A stretch of 39,131 bases of DNA from Galactobacillus timonensis (GTDB taxonomy: Bacteria > Bacillota_I > Bacilli_A > Erysipelotrichales > Erysipelotrichaceae). The notes below the pieces were generated by a model. That model saw only the letters and a program-made list of their open reading frames with translations, was not told the origin of the DNA and did no database searches. Positions 8,807 through 16,423 of this stretch are shown here, piece by piece. The stretch is from NCBI RefSeq assembly GCF_900240265.1, contig NZ_LT964739.1:1786015-1825145 (forward strand). Direction: 5' to 3'. The stretch's first letter is position 1; every line of letters begins with the position of its first letter. The translations under genes were made by a program, and so were the position numbers.

Positions 8807-9583
8807 ATGAAGATTCTTTTTCTCGGCGATGTTGTCGCAAAGAGCGGACGGCAGGCTGTATCCCTTCGGTTAAAGGCACTGCAGCAGAGCTGCGGGGCGG
8901 ATTTCACCATTGTCAATGGTGAAAATGCCGCCCATGGCAAGGGCATTACGGCCCGTATCTACCGTGCTTTCAAGGATGATGGCGTGGATGTGGTTACGCT
9001 TGGCAATCATGCGTTTTCGAAGCATGAGATTCTGGATCATCTGAATGAATGTACGGATCTGGTGCGGCCGGTGAACCTGGAGCCTGCTGCGGGCGGTCAG
9101 GGCTGGCTGGTGCGCAGTGTGAAGGGTGTGCGGGTTGCGGTTGTCAATCTTCTGGGGCAGGTCTATATGGACGTTGCGACAGAGGATCCTGTGGTGACGA
9201 TGCGGCGGCTGATGCCTGAGCTTCAGCGGTGTGCGGATGTAATTTTCATTGATCTGCATGCGGAAGCGACCGGGGAAAAGGAACTGTTCTTCCATCTGTT
9301 TGCGGATCAGGTGACGGCAGTCATCGGGACGCATACACATGTGCAGACGGCAGATGAGCAGATTTTTCATGGCTGTGCCTATATCACGGACGCCGGCATG
9401 TGCGGCTCGTTTGATTCGGTGCTTGGCCGTGATACGGATGAGCTGATCCGCCGTAAAAACGGTGAAGCTGCGAAATTTACACCGTCCCAGGAGCCGGCCA
9501 TGATCTGCGGCGTTCTGATCGATGTAGATGATGCGACGCAACGGGCAGTGAAAATAACAAGAATTCAGGAACGCCCTGCGTGA
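8807..9583 (+). CDS. ymdB: YmdB-family metallophosphoesterase (2',3'-cyclic nucleotide phosphodiesterase)
   Basis: 258 residues, the usual length. The calcineurin-like metal motifs are in place: GDVVAKSGR (residues 7-15), NGENAA, LGNHAFS near 66, DLHAEATGEK near 150 and GTHTHVQTADE near 178. B. subtilis YmdB cleaves 2',3'-cyclic nucleotides and modulates RNase Y-dependent mRNA levels, so coupling to rny three bases upstream is functionally sensible. The ribosome binding site AGGAAG lies within the end of rny. The stop codon sits in the loop region of the terminator. Confidence 0.95.
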   Translation: MKILFLGDVVAKSGRQAVSLRLKALQQSCGADFTIVNGENAAHGKGITARIYRAFKDDGVDVVTLGNHAFSKHEILDHLNECTDLVRPVNLEPAAGGQGWLVRSVKGVRVAVVNLLGQVYMDVATEDPVVTMRRLMPELQRCADVIFIDLHAEATGEKELFFHLFADQVTAVIGTHTHVQTADEQIFHGCAYITDAGMCGSFDSVLGRDTDELIRRKNGEAAKFTPSQEPAMICGVLIDVDDATQRAVKITRIQERPA

Positions 9584-9599
9584 GCAGGGCTTTATTTTG
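9573..9599 (+). terminator. Terminator of rny-ymdB
   Basis: GCCCTGC, loop GTGA, GCAGGGC, then TTTATTTT. The ymdB stop codon is within the loop. Confidence 0.88.
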
Positions 9600-9629
9600 C
9601 GCTATAATGTGGGACAGGAGGACATAGAA

Positions 9630-9806
9630 ATGCCAGTTCAGGTTGATAAGGATCTCTGCATCGGCTGCGGCGCTTGCACAACAGTCTGCCCGGTCACTGC
9701 GTTATCGCTGGATGCGGATGGCAAGTCTCAGTGCGATGAAGCTACATGCATCGACTGCCATACATGCATCGGCACATGCCCGGTATCTGCTATCTCTGTT
9801 AAGTAA
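9630..9806 (+). CDS. 2[4Fe-4S] ferredoxin
   Basis: A 58-residue soluble electron carrier of the clostridial type. Two cluster motifs are visible, C-x2-C-x2-C-x3-C-P, as CIGCGACTTVCP and CIDCHTCIGTCP, in the usual pseudo-twofold arrangement with an acidic linker (DADGKSQCDE). ATG 9630 is preceded by GGACAGGAGGA and by TATAAT at 9603-9608. It is a single-gene unit between two terminators. Redox partners cannot be named from the neighbourhood; downstream MiaB is a radical SAM enzyme needing low-potential electrons, but a link is speculative. Confidence 0.95.
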   Translation: MPVQVDKDLCIGCGACTTVCPVTALSLDADGKSQCDEATCIDCHTCIGTCPVSAISVK

Positions 9807-9825
9807 GGAAATCGGGGTTCAAGGG

Positions 9826-9853
9826 AAAACCGGCACTGCCGGTTTTCTTTTTG
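9826..9853 (+). terminator. Ferredoxin terminator
   Basis: AAAACCGGC, loop ACT, GCCGGTTTT, then CTTTTT: a 9-bp stem with a U-tract. Confidence 0.9.
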
Positions 9854-9856
9854 GGT

Positions 9857-9862
9857 TATAAT
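9857..9862 (+). promoter_or_regulatory. -10 box of miaB, implying a very short leader
   Basis: TATAAT at 9857-9862 would start transcription near 9869. The possible ATG at 9861 lies within the -10 box and would not be transcribed, so the first usable ATG is 9876, with about 7 untranslated bases and no room for a Shine-Dalgarno sequence. Confidence 0.65.
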
Positions 9863-9875
9863 GGGGCGGCTATCT

Positions 9876-11300
9876 ATGAGAGACAATACATTTATTCTTC
9901 CGGATCATGCGCAGGAAGGAAAGCGGGCAAAGTCCGTTGAGCGTTCTCAGTTTATGCTTGATGAGGATGCGCTTGATCTTGGAAAAGGGAAAACCTATTT
10001 TATCCGTACCTATGGATGTGCCGCCAATGTGCGTGATGGTGAGACAATTGCGGGGCTGCTGGAGGCCATGGGCTTTCAGCGCGCAGCTGATGAGAAGAGT
10101 GCGGATGTTCTGATCTTCAATACGTGTGCGGTGCGGGGAACGTCAGAGGAACATGTGTTCGGTGAAATCGGTACTCTGAAGCCATGGAAGCAGCAGCATC
10201 CGGAGAAGATCCTTGCGCTGTGCGGATGTATGGCCCAGGAGGAGAGCGTCGTTGAGGCGATTCTGAAGACCTATCGTCAGGTGGATCTGGTGTTTGGAAC
10301 CCATAATCTTGACGCGCTGCCGCGGCTATTGGCAAAGGCGATGCGGGGCGAGAAAGCGATTGAAGTCAAGAGCGAGCAGGGCGGCATCGTTGAAGATCTG
10401 CCGGTGAATCGTTCCAGTGTGATCAAAGGATTTGTCAATATTGCCTACGGGTGCGATAAATTCTGTACGTACTGTATCGTTCCCTATACCCGGGGCAAGG
10501 AGCGTTCGCGTCTGATGCCCTACATTCTCGATGAGATCAGGCAGTTTGAGCAGCGGGGCGGAAAAGAAGTGATGCTGCTGGGACAGAATGTCAACAGCTG
10601 GGGCAAGGATCTCCGCATTGAAGACGGTTTTACGAAGCTGCTGATTGCGGCGGCACAGACGGGGATCCGCCGGATCCGCTTTGATTCTTCGCATCCGCGT
10701 GACTATTCAGAGACGACGATTGATGCGATGCGTGATTATGAGAACATCATGCCTTCCCTGCATCTGGCGGTACAGTCGGGAAGCGATACGGTGCTGCAGC
10801 GGATGAACCGCGGCTATACGATCGAGCATTACAAGGAACTGTTCGATACGATGAAGGCGAAGATTCCTTCGATGACCTTCAGTACGGATCTGATCGTCGG
10901 GTTTCCGCAGGAAAGCGATGAGGAGTTTCAGAAGACGCTGGATCTGGTGGACTACTGCCGGTTTGATCAGGTTTATTCCTTCATCTATTCGCCGCGTGAA
11001 GGGACGCCGGCGGCAGCGATGGAGGATGATGTTCCGCGTCATGTGAAGGAAGAGCGTCTGCAGGAGCTGAACAGGCACATCAACCACTGGGCGTACGAAA
11101 ACAATCAGAACTATCTGAACCGGACGCTGGAGGTGCTCTGTGAAGGGCCTTCGAAGAAGCGGGCCGATGTGCTGGCGGGCTACAGCCGTGAGTTCAAGCT
11201 GGTGAACTTCACGGGCAGGAATGTGAAGGCCGGTGACATTGTGCAGGTGAAGATCACGGGGGCAAAATCCTTTTCGCTGGATGGTGTCGCGATTGAATGA
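9876..11300 (+). CDS. miaB: tRNA-2-methylthio-N6-dimethylallyladenosine synthase MiaB
   Basis: Radical SAM methylthiotransferase modifying A37 of tRNAs that read UNN codons. About 474 residues. The N-terminal auxiliary-cluster domain has its three Cys in TYGCAANVRDGE, NTCAVRGTSEEH and LCGCMAQEE. The radical SAM core holds C-x3-C-x2-C in YGCDKFCTYCIVPYTRGKE near 195-212. A C-terminal TRAM domain follows (about 405-470). The start was placed at 9876 because the -10 box overlaps 9861. B. subtilis also has miaB a few genes after rny-ymdB. Confidence 0.96.
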   Translation: MRDNTFILPDHAQEGKRAKSVERSQFMLDEDALDLGKGKTYFIRTYGCAANVRDGETIAGLLEAMGFQRAADEKSADVLIFNTCAVRGTSEEHVFGEIGTLKPWKQQHPEKILALCGCMAQEESVVEAILKTYRQVDLVFGTHNLDALPRLLAKAMRGEKAIEVKSEQGGIVEDLPVNRSSVIKGFVNIAYGCDKFCTYCIVPYTRGKERSRLMPYILDEIRQFEQRGGKEVMLLGQNVNSWGKDLRIEDGFTKLLIAAAQTGIRRIRFDSSHPRDYSETTIDAMRDYENIMPSLHLAVQSGSDTVLQRMNRGYTIEHYKELFDTMKAKIPSMTFSTDLIVGFPQESDEEFQKTLDLVDYCRFDQVYSFIYSPREGTPAAAMEDDVPRHVKEERLQELNRHINHWAYENNQNYLNRTLEVLCEGPSKKRADVLAGYSREFKLVNFTGRNVKAGDIVQVKITGAKSFSLDGVAIE

Positions 11301-11308
11301 GTTTCGTC

Positions 11309-11314
11309 TATAAT
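11309..11314 (+). promoter_or_regulatory. -10 box of rnjB-ftsK
   Basis: TATAAT 9 bases after the miaB stop. The predicted start of transcription, about 11321, lies downstream of the in-frame ATG at 11319, which argues for translation from ATG 11379 with a 58-base leader. Confidence 0.6.
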
Positions 11315-11378
11315 ATGGGTGTTCAATTCCATTTCGTTTGTCTCATTCTCCAATAGAAAGTTGAGGAACATATCATTT

Positions 11379-13043
11379 ATGAGCAAAGTTCGTCTGTTCG
11401 CTCTCGGTGGGCTTGACGAAGACGGCAAGAATATGTATGTCGTCGAAAACAATGAGGATATTTTCGTTATTGAGTGCGGTCTTCGCTATCCGGAAGGTGA
11501 GAACCTCGGTGTTGAGAAGATCATTCCGGATTTTCAGTATCTGGTGGATCATCAGAGTCAGATCAAGGGAGTCATCATTACCCATGGTCATGATGATGTG
11601 ATGGGTGCGCTGGTCGATCTTGTGCGTACGATCAAGGTGCCGCTGTACATGGCACCGTTGACGGCACGTATCTTTGAGCGTCAGGCGCGCAAGGCGGGTC
11701 TGAAGGACTATACGATCAACCGTGTCCGCCGCGGCAACAATTTCAAGATCGGATCGACAGAGATCCGTACCTTCGGTACGACGCAGTCGATTGCGGACGG
11801 CTTCGGTGTCGCAATCAAGACCGATGATGGCTACGTTGTCTATTCGTCGGAGTTCGTCGTTGACTACGATATGAAGATGGAAGCCTTCAAGTTCGGTATG
11901 AGTGAGATTACGGAGCTTGGTCATCGCGGCATTCTGGCGCTGATGACGGAGTCGGTCGGTTCGACGCGTCCGGGTCATTCGTCTCCGAACCACCGGATTA
12001 CGGATCAGATTCTTCCGTACTTCGAAGATGCGAAGGGAAGAATTGTGGTTACTGCCTATTCGCAAAACATGTATCGCGTGATCGAAATCATCGAACTGGC
12101 GAGCCGCTTCAACCGCAAGGTCATGATCTATGACGATGAGCTTCGCAATCTGATGCGTGATATGGCGGATCTTGGCTATTACCGGATGCCGGTCGGCCTG
12201 GAGATTGCGCCGTCCAATTTCAACAATGATCTGGATAATGTCGTCATCATCATTGGCGGCACGGGATCAACGGTTTTCCGCAAGGTGCACAAGATTGCCT
12301 CGCGTGAAGATGAGACGATTCAGCTTCGCTCGACGGATACCGTGATCGTCGCTTCGCCGGCCGTTCCGGGAACGGAAAAGGATGAGGCACAGATGGAGGA
12401 CGACCTCTACAAGGAGACCGATAATGTGTATGCGGTCGATGCGCGCCGTGCGTTCTCGATGCATGCGTCGGTCGAGGATCTGAAGATGATGGTCTATCTT
12501 CTGAATCCGCAGTATTACGTTCCGGTCAAGGGCGAGTATCGGCAGCTGATTTCCAATGCGAACATTGCGCTGGATATGGGATATCCGGCCAATAACATTA
12601 TCGTTCTTGAGAACGGGCAGGTGGCTACGATTGAAAACGGTCAGCTGGCGCGTTCCTACGATACGGTGCCGAGTGATAATGTGATGGTTTCCGGTTCGGA
12701 TTCCCTGGATGCGCAGGGAATGGTTCTGAAGGATCGTGAGCTGCTTTCGACGGAAGGCGCGATCGTGATCGGCGTGGTGGTAAACCATGCGACGAAGGAA
12801 GTGATCGGGGGACCGGATGTGCAGAGCCGCGGCGTCATTTATCTGAAGGATGCGGACTACATTATTCAGGAAATCGGCAATATTATGGAAAATACGATCA
12901 AAGAAGCCGTTGCGTCGGGACACTATGACAATCTGGAGTGCCGGGCTGCGGCGCGGGAGAAGATTGCCCGTTATGTTCTGAAGACGACAGGTAAGCGGCC
13001 GATGATCCTGCCGGCAATTATTGAAATCAATGCGGCCGAGTAA
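11379..13043 (+). CDS. rnjB: RNase J2-like protein with a degenerate metal site
   Basis: A 554-residue metallo-beta-lactamase/beta-CASP protein collinear with RNase J (about 555 residues). The start SKVRLFALGGLDEDGKNMYV is family-typical, with GAGGA 11 bases upstream. The active RNase J signature HGHEDH reads HGHDDV (residues 69-74), so the last His is Val. The His of NHSIPDS is Gln136, the Asp of TGDFKFD is Glu158, and the His of HGEYR is Lys384. B. subtilis RNase J2 is likewise degenerate and works mainly in complex with RNase J1. Position just upstream of ftsK/spoIIIE supports the J2 assignment. Catalysis by itself seems unlikely; a structural partner role for a J1 outside the window is inferred. 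Confidence 0.88.
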   Translation: MSKVRLFALGGLDEDGKNMYVVENNEDIFVIECGLRYPEGENLGVEKIIPDFQYLVDHQSQIKGVIITHGHDDVMGALVDLVRTIKVPLYMAPLTARIFERQARKAGLKDYTINRVRRGNNFKIGSTEIRTFGTTQSIADGFGVAIKTDDGYVVYSSEFVVDYDMKMEAFKFGMSEITELGHRGILALMTESVGSTRPGHSSPNHRITDQILPYFEDAKGRIVVTAYSQNMYRVIEIIELASRFNRKVMIYDDELRNLMRDMADLGYYRMPVGLEIAPSNFNNDLDNVVIIIGGTGSTVFRKVHKIASREDETIQLRSTDTVIVASPAVPGTEKDEAQMEDDLYKETDNVYAVDARRAFSMHASVEDLKMMVYLLNPQYYVPVKGEYRQLISNANIALDMGYPANNIIVLENGQVATIENGQLARSYDTVPSDNVMVSGSDSLDAQGMVLKDRELLSTEGAIVIGVVVNHATKEVIGGPDVQSRGVIYLKDADYIIQEIGNIMENTIKEAVASGHYDNLECRAAAREKIARYVLKTTGKRPMILPAIIEINAAE

Positions 13044-13054
13044 TAAGGCGCTTC

Positions 13055-15757
13055 ATGGCAAAGAAGAAAACAACAACGAAACAGAAAAAGGGCAGAGGCA
13101 GACAGACCAAAGCGGAACAGCTTCAGAATGAGCAGTTGAAACGGATCATCTGGGTGGTCGTTCTGGCGGCGATCATGATCATCGCCTATTCGCGGATGGG
13201 CATAGTGGGCCTGTATCTGAATCGCGTGTGCCAGTATCTCTTTGGCCGTGTGTATGCATTGATTCTTGCGATCATTGTGGCGCAGATTCTGATCTCCATG
13301 ATCAACAGTCAGCGCCCGGATTCCGCCGTCAGTAATAATCCGACGGCGGTGTTTCTGATTGCGATGGCAGTTCTTCTGACAGCTTCCTATGGTCCGGGCA
13401 GGGATTCTTCCCTGAAGGGAATGGACCTGCTGCAGAATTTTATTGATGAAACCGGTGCTGTTTTTTCAGGCGCTTCGACTATGGATCTTGGCGGTGGCTT
13501 CTGCGGAAGTTTTCTGCTGAGCCTGACGACGACGGCATTTGACTATGTCGGTACGATTCTGATCATCGTTGTACTTTTCATTATCGCCGCATTGCTGCTG
13601 GTAAATCTGGATGTATACAAGCATGCATTCTCAGCGATCATGAGCTATCTTTCAACGACCGAAGAGATCGATGACGGCGACGATGACGATGATGACGATG
13701 AAGCGGAGGTTGAGGAAACAGCTCCCGCTTCTGTAAAGGAACATAAGCCTTTGTTTTCCTTCCTGCATAAGAAAAAGGCAGAGCAGCCAACCGAAGAGGA
13801 AGAAGAGCCCGTCAGCGGGCCGGCTGCGACTACAATGGCCAATATCCTTGCGGACGGTGACAGGGAACCTTCTGTTCAGGCCCAGCCGGAGCAGGAGAAC
13901 AGCGCTCCTGTCCAGCTGACTAAGGCGCACCCGCAGGATCCTTTTGATATACGGGCGGATGCGCCGGACGCATCGGATCTTGCGGCTGCGAAGGAGCCTC
14001 TGAATCTGACAGAGATTGTTCATGATGCGATTCCTTCGGATCCGTCGATCTTCATTTCGGTGGATGATCTTGTGGATCGTACACAGATGATTCCTGTACA
14101 GCCTGAAACGCACGTTGAACCTGCAAAGAATGAAGAACCAGCACCGGTGAAACCCGAAGAAGCTTCGGAACCTGCATCTGCCGTTTCAAGTCTTGAAAAC
14201 CGCAATCCGGCCGCAACTTCGCAGCCGGTGGACACGAAGGTATATACGCAGCCGACCGAAAATGAAGGCGCCGTGTATGCCAACGGTATGAAGAAAAACA
14301 GGCCGTATCAGCTTCCGCCGCTGCGTACGCTGGATCCGCTGCCTCCAAAGGACCGCAATGATCCCAATGCGGCAGCGGCTGCTCAGAAGGGAACGCAGCT
14401 GATTCAGGTGCTGCGCAACTTCGATATTGAGGCGCGGCTGATTGATACCCATATTGGTCCGGCGGTAACGAAATTTGAGATCCGTCCGGATGCCAATGTG
14501 AAGGTTTCCCGTATTCTTGGCCTGGCAGATGATATCAAGATGCAGCTGGCGGTACGGGATGTGCGCATTGAGGCGCCGATCCCGGGTCATAATGCCGTCG
14601 GCGTTGAGGTTCCGAACGTGAAGGCGGTTCCTGTAAAGATGCGGGAGCTGATCGGTCAGATTCCTGAAAAGGAGAAGGATCAGCCGCTGCTTGTGCTGCT
14701 TGGCAAGGATCTGATGGGATCGACGGTGACGTGCCGTCTGGACAAGATGCCGCATCTGTTGATTGCGGGTGCCACCGGTTCGGGTAAATCGGTATGCATG
14801 AATTCGATCATCTGCTCGCTGCTGCTGCGGACGAAGCCGGATGATGTGAAGCTTCTGCTGGTCGATCCGAAGAAGGTGGAATTTACGCCGTATCAGAAGG
14901 TTCCGCATCTGATCGGCCCGGTCATCAATGATCCGACCAAGGCAAGCAATGCGCTGAAGGTCATCGTCAAGATCATGGAAGACCGTTATGATATGTTCTC
15001 CAAGGCGGGTGTTCGTAACATCCAGGGATTCAATAAGATGGTGGAGACCATGGACGATCCGGCCGATGGTTCGCCAAAGCCCAAGAAGATGCCGTTCATT
15101 GTCGTGATCGTGGACGAGATGGCGGATCTGATGGCTGTAGCAGGCAAGGAAGTGGAATCGAGCATTCAGCGGATTACCCAGCTTGCCCGTGCGGCCGGCA
15201 TTCATCTGATCGTAGCGACGCAGCGTCCGTCGGTCGATGTCATTACCGGTGTCATTAAAGCCAATATTCCGAGCCGCATCGCCTTTGCGGTCTCCAGTGC
15301 CATCGATTCGAAGACAATTCTGGACCATGGCGGAGCTGAGCGTCTGCTGGGAAATGGTGACATGCTGTATATGCCGATCGGAGCCAGCGGCCCGGTCCGT
15401 GTGCAGGGTGTGTTTGTGACGGATGAGGAAGTTCAGCGCATTACGGACTTCGTCAGCGATGAAGCGATTCCGATGTGGGATGATTCTTTCGTGCGTCTGG
15501 AAGGGGTCAATGACGGCGAAGGTGATGTCGGCGGTGTTGCCGGCGCCGATGAGGATCCGCTTCTGGAAGAAGTGCGTGACTATGTGATCCAGTCGCAGAA
15601 AGCGTCAACATCGCTTCTGCAGCGCCGCTTCGGCATCGGGTACAACCGTGCAGCCCGGATGATCGATGAACTGGAGCAGGAAGGTGTCATTGGACCTGCC
15701 CAGGGTTCCAAGCCAAGGGATGTATATATTAAGCGTGATGAGAGCAGCCAGGACTGA
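13055..15757 (+). CDS. ftsK: FtsK/SpoIIIE-type DNA translocase
   Basis: Septal double-stranded DNA pump clearing chromosomes from the division site, 900 residues. A Lys-rich N-terminus is followed by about four membrane helices (residues 30-195), then a very acidic stretch of Asp/Glu at about 205-225 and a long low-complexity linker to about 415. The motor holds Walker A GATGSGKS near 572 and Walker B VIVDEMADLM near 686. The C-terminal gamma winged helix (LLQRRFGIGYNRAARMIDELE) recognises orientation sequences. It begins 11 bp after rnjB. I cannot separate FtsK from SpoIIIE by sequence; no sporulation genes are nearby. Confidence 0.96.
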   Translation: MAKKKTTTKQKKGRGRQTKAEQLQNEQLKRIIWVVVLAAIMIIAYSRMGIVGLYLNRVCQYLFGRVYALILAIIVAQILISMINSQRPDSAVSNNPTAVFLIAMAVLLTASYGPGRDSSLKGMDLLQNFIDETGAVFSGASTMDLGGGFCGSFLLSLTTTAFDYVGTILIIVVLFIIAALLLVNLDVYKHAFSAIMSYLSTTEEIDDGDDDDDDDEAEVEETAPASVKEHKPLFSFLHKKKAEQPTEEEEEPVSGPAATTMANILADGDREPSVQAQPEQENSAPVQLTKAHPQDPFDIRADAPDASDLAAAKEPLNLTEIVHDAIPSDPSIFISVDDLVDRTQMIPVQPETHVEPAKNEEPAPVKPEEASEPASAVSSLENRNPAATSQPVDTKVYTQPTENEGAVYANGMKKNRPYQLPPLRTLDPLPPKDRNDPNAAAAAQKGTQLIQVLRNFDIEARLIDTHIGPAVTKFEIRPDANVKVSRILGLADDIKMQLAVRDVRIEAPIPGHNAVGVEVPNVKAVPVKMRELIGQIPEKEKDQPLLVLLGKDLMGSTVTCRLDKMPHLLIAGATGSGKSVCMNSIICSLLLRTKPDDVKLLLVDPKKVEFTPYQKVPHLIGPVINDPTKASNALKVIVKIMEDRYDMFSKAGVRNIQGFNKMVETMDDPADGSPKPKKMPFIVVIVDEMADLMAVAGKEVESSIQRITQLARAAGIHLIVATQRPSVDVITGVIKANIPSRIAFAVSSAIDSKTILDHGGAERLLGNGDMLYMPIGASGPVRVQGVFVTDEEVQRITDFVSDEAIPMWDDSFVRLEGVNDGEGDVGGVAGADEDPLLEEVRDYVIQSQKASTSLLQRRFGIGYNRAARMIDELEQEGVIGPAQGSKPRDVYIKRDESSQD

Positions 15758-15777
15758 GCCTGGCTGCTCTTCTTCTT
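15742..15777 (+). terminator. Terminator of rnjB-ftsK
   Basis: GAGCAGCCAGG pairs with CCTGGCTGCTC (11 bp) around the ftsK stop codon, followed by TTCTTCTT. Confidence 0.9.
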
Positions 15778-15823
15778 GTGCGTAGGAGCGCTGTTGAGCA
15801 CCGAAGAGGTGCGAAACAGAAAA

Positions 15824-15842
15824 CCTCCCGCTATGCGGGAGG
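15824..15842 (+). repeat. IS200 left-end hairpin
   Basis: CCTCCCGC, loop TAT, GCGGGAGG. Subterminal imperfect or perfect hairpins near the ends are what TnpA of this family recognises as single-stranded DNA. Confidence 0.7.
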
Positions 15843-15848
15843 AGGGCC

Positions 15849-15915
15849 GGTGCTTCTTATAGAAAGAAGCACCCCATCTATCTAGAATGGTGATTGTCCA
15901 AGTCACGATTCTAGA
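15849..15915 (+). promoter_or_regulatory. Leader hairpins upstream of IS200 tnpA
   Basis: Two hairpins lie before the GTG start. The first is GGTGCTTCTT/AAGAAGCACC (15849-15858 with 15864-15873). The second is TCTAGAAT/ATTCTAGA (15881-15888 with 15908-15915), extended by GTGA/TCAC after one mismatch. Known IS200 elements limit TnpA synthesis with a 5' hairpin near the ribosome binding site; a similar role here is inference. Confidence 0.6.
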
Positions 15916-15924
15916 AAGAATGAG

Positions 15925-16374
15925 GTGCCAAATACGGCTAACAAATATGATTCATTAGCTCACACGAAATATTACTGCGTATATCATGTCGTGTTCACTC
16001 CGAAGTATAGAAGAAAAGTAATTTACAATCAACTGCGCTCAGATATCCGGGATATCATAAAACGGCTGTGCAAATACAAAGGAGTGGAGATTCTGGAAGG
16101 GCATCTGATGCCCGACCACGTACATCTTCTTTTGAGCATCCCTCCAAAGTACTCGGTATCACAGATCATGGGATACCTCAAAGGAAAGTCCTCGCTTGAA
16201 ATTTTTGATAAGCATGCGAACCTGAAATACAAATATGGGAACAGACATTTTTGGGCGGAAGGATACTATGTGAGCACAGTGGGGATCAATGAATCCACAA
16301 TACGCAAATATATCCGTGAACAGGAAAGTGCAGATATCGCAAAAGATAAGACAATATGTAATGGCCTCTGTTAA
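15925..16374 (+). pseudogene. tnpA: IS200 transposase TnpA, 3'-truncated by IS110 insertion
   Basis: Y1 HUH single-strand transposase. The first 142 codons are normal: VFTPKYRRK (residues 24-31), the metal-binding HUH as H65-V-H67 in MPDHVHLLLS, and the catalytic Tyr129 in RKYIREQE. The GTG at 15925 gives the family-typical start MPN. After GATAAG (16345-16350, Asp-Lys) the frame enters the inserted element and ends with seven foreign residues, TICNGLC. The missing 29 residues are encoded at 19478-19567; joined, the protein would be 171 residues. HUH and Tyr remain, but loss of the C-terminus probably abolishes function. Confidence 0.93.
16353..16368 (+). repeat. 16-bp target site duplication, left copy
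   Basis: AATATGTAATGGCCTC, identical to 17797-17812. The flanking bases on either side differ between the two copies, so the repeat is exactly 16 bp. It duplicates part of the IS110 left end. Confidence 0.9.
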
Positions 16375-16394
16375 GATTTTTTGAAAATGTCCCA
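16369..16394 (+). repeat. Left terminal inverted repeat of the IS1202-type element
   Basis: The tip TGTTAAGATT and the inner block TGAAAATGTCCCA (16382-16394). The right end has the complement of the inner block at the same distance from its tip. Confidence 0.8.
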
Positions 16395-16423
16395 TCTTGT
16401 TAGAAACTTCTGAAACGTAACAA

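Noticed and set aside
13668..13720. Simple-repeat or frameshift artefact in the Asp-codon run of ftsK
   Set aside because: The frame stays open through the GAT/GAC run and the acidic linker is a usual feature of FtsK proteins.
14186..15328. 380-codon open frame on the minus strand
   Set aside because: Antisense to the ftsK motor domain; residue composition rich in Arg/His/Asn without any motif.
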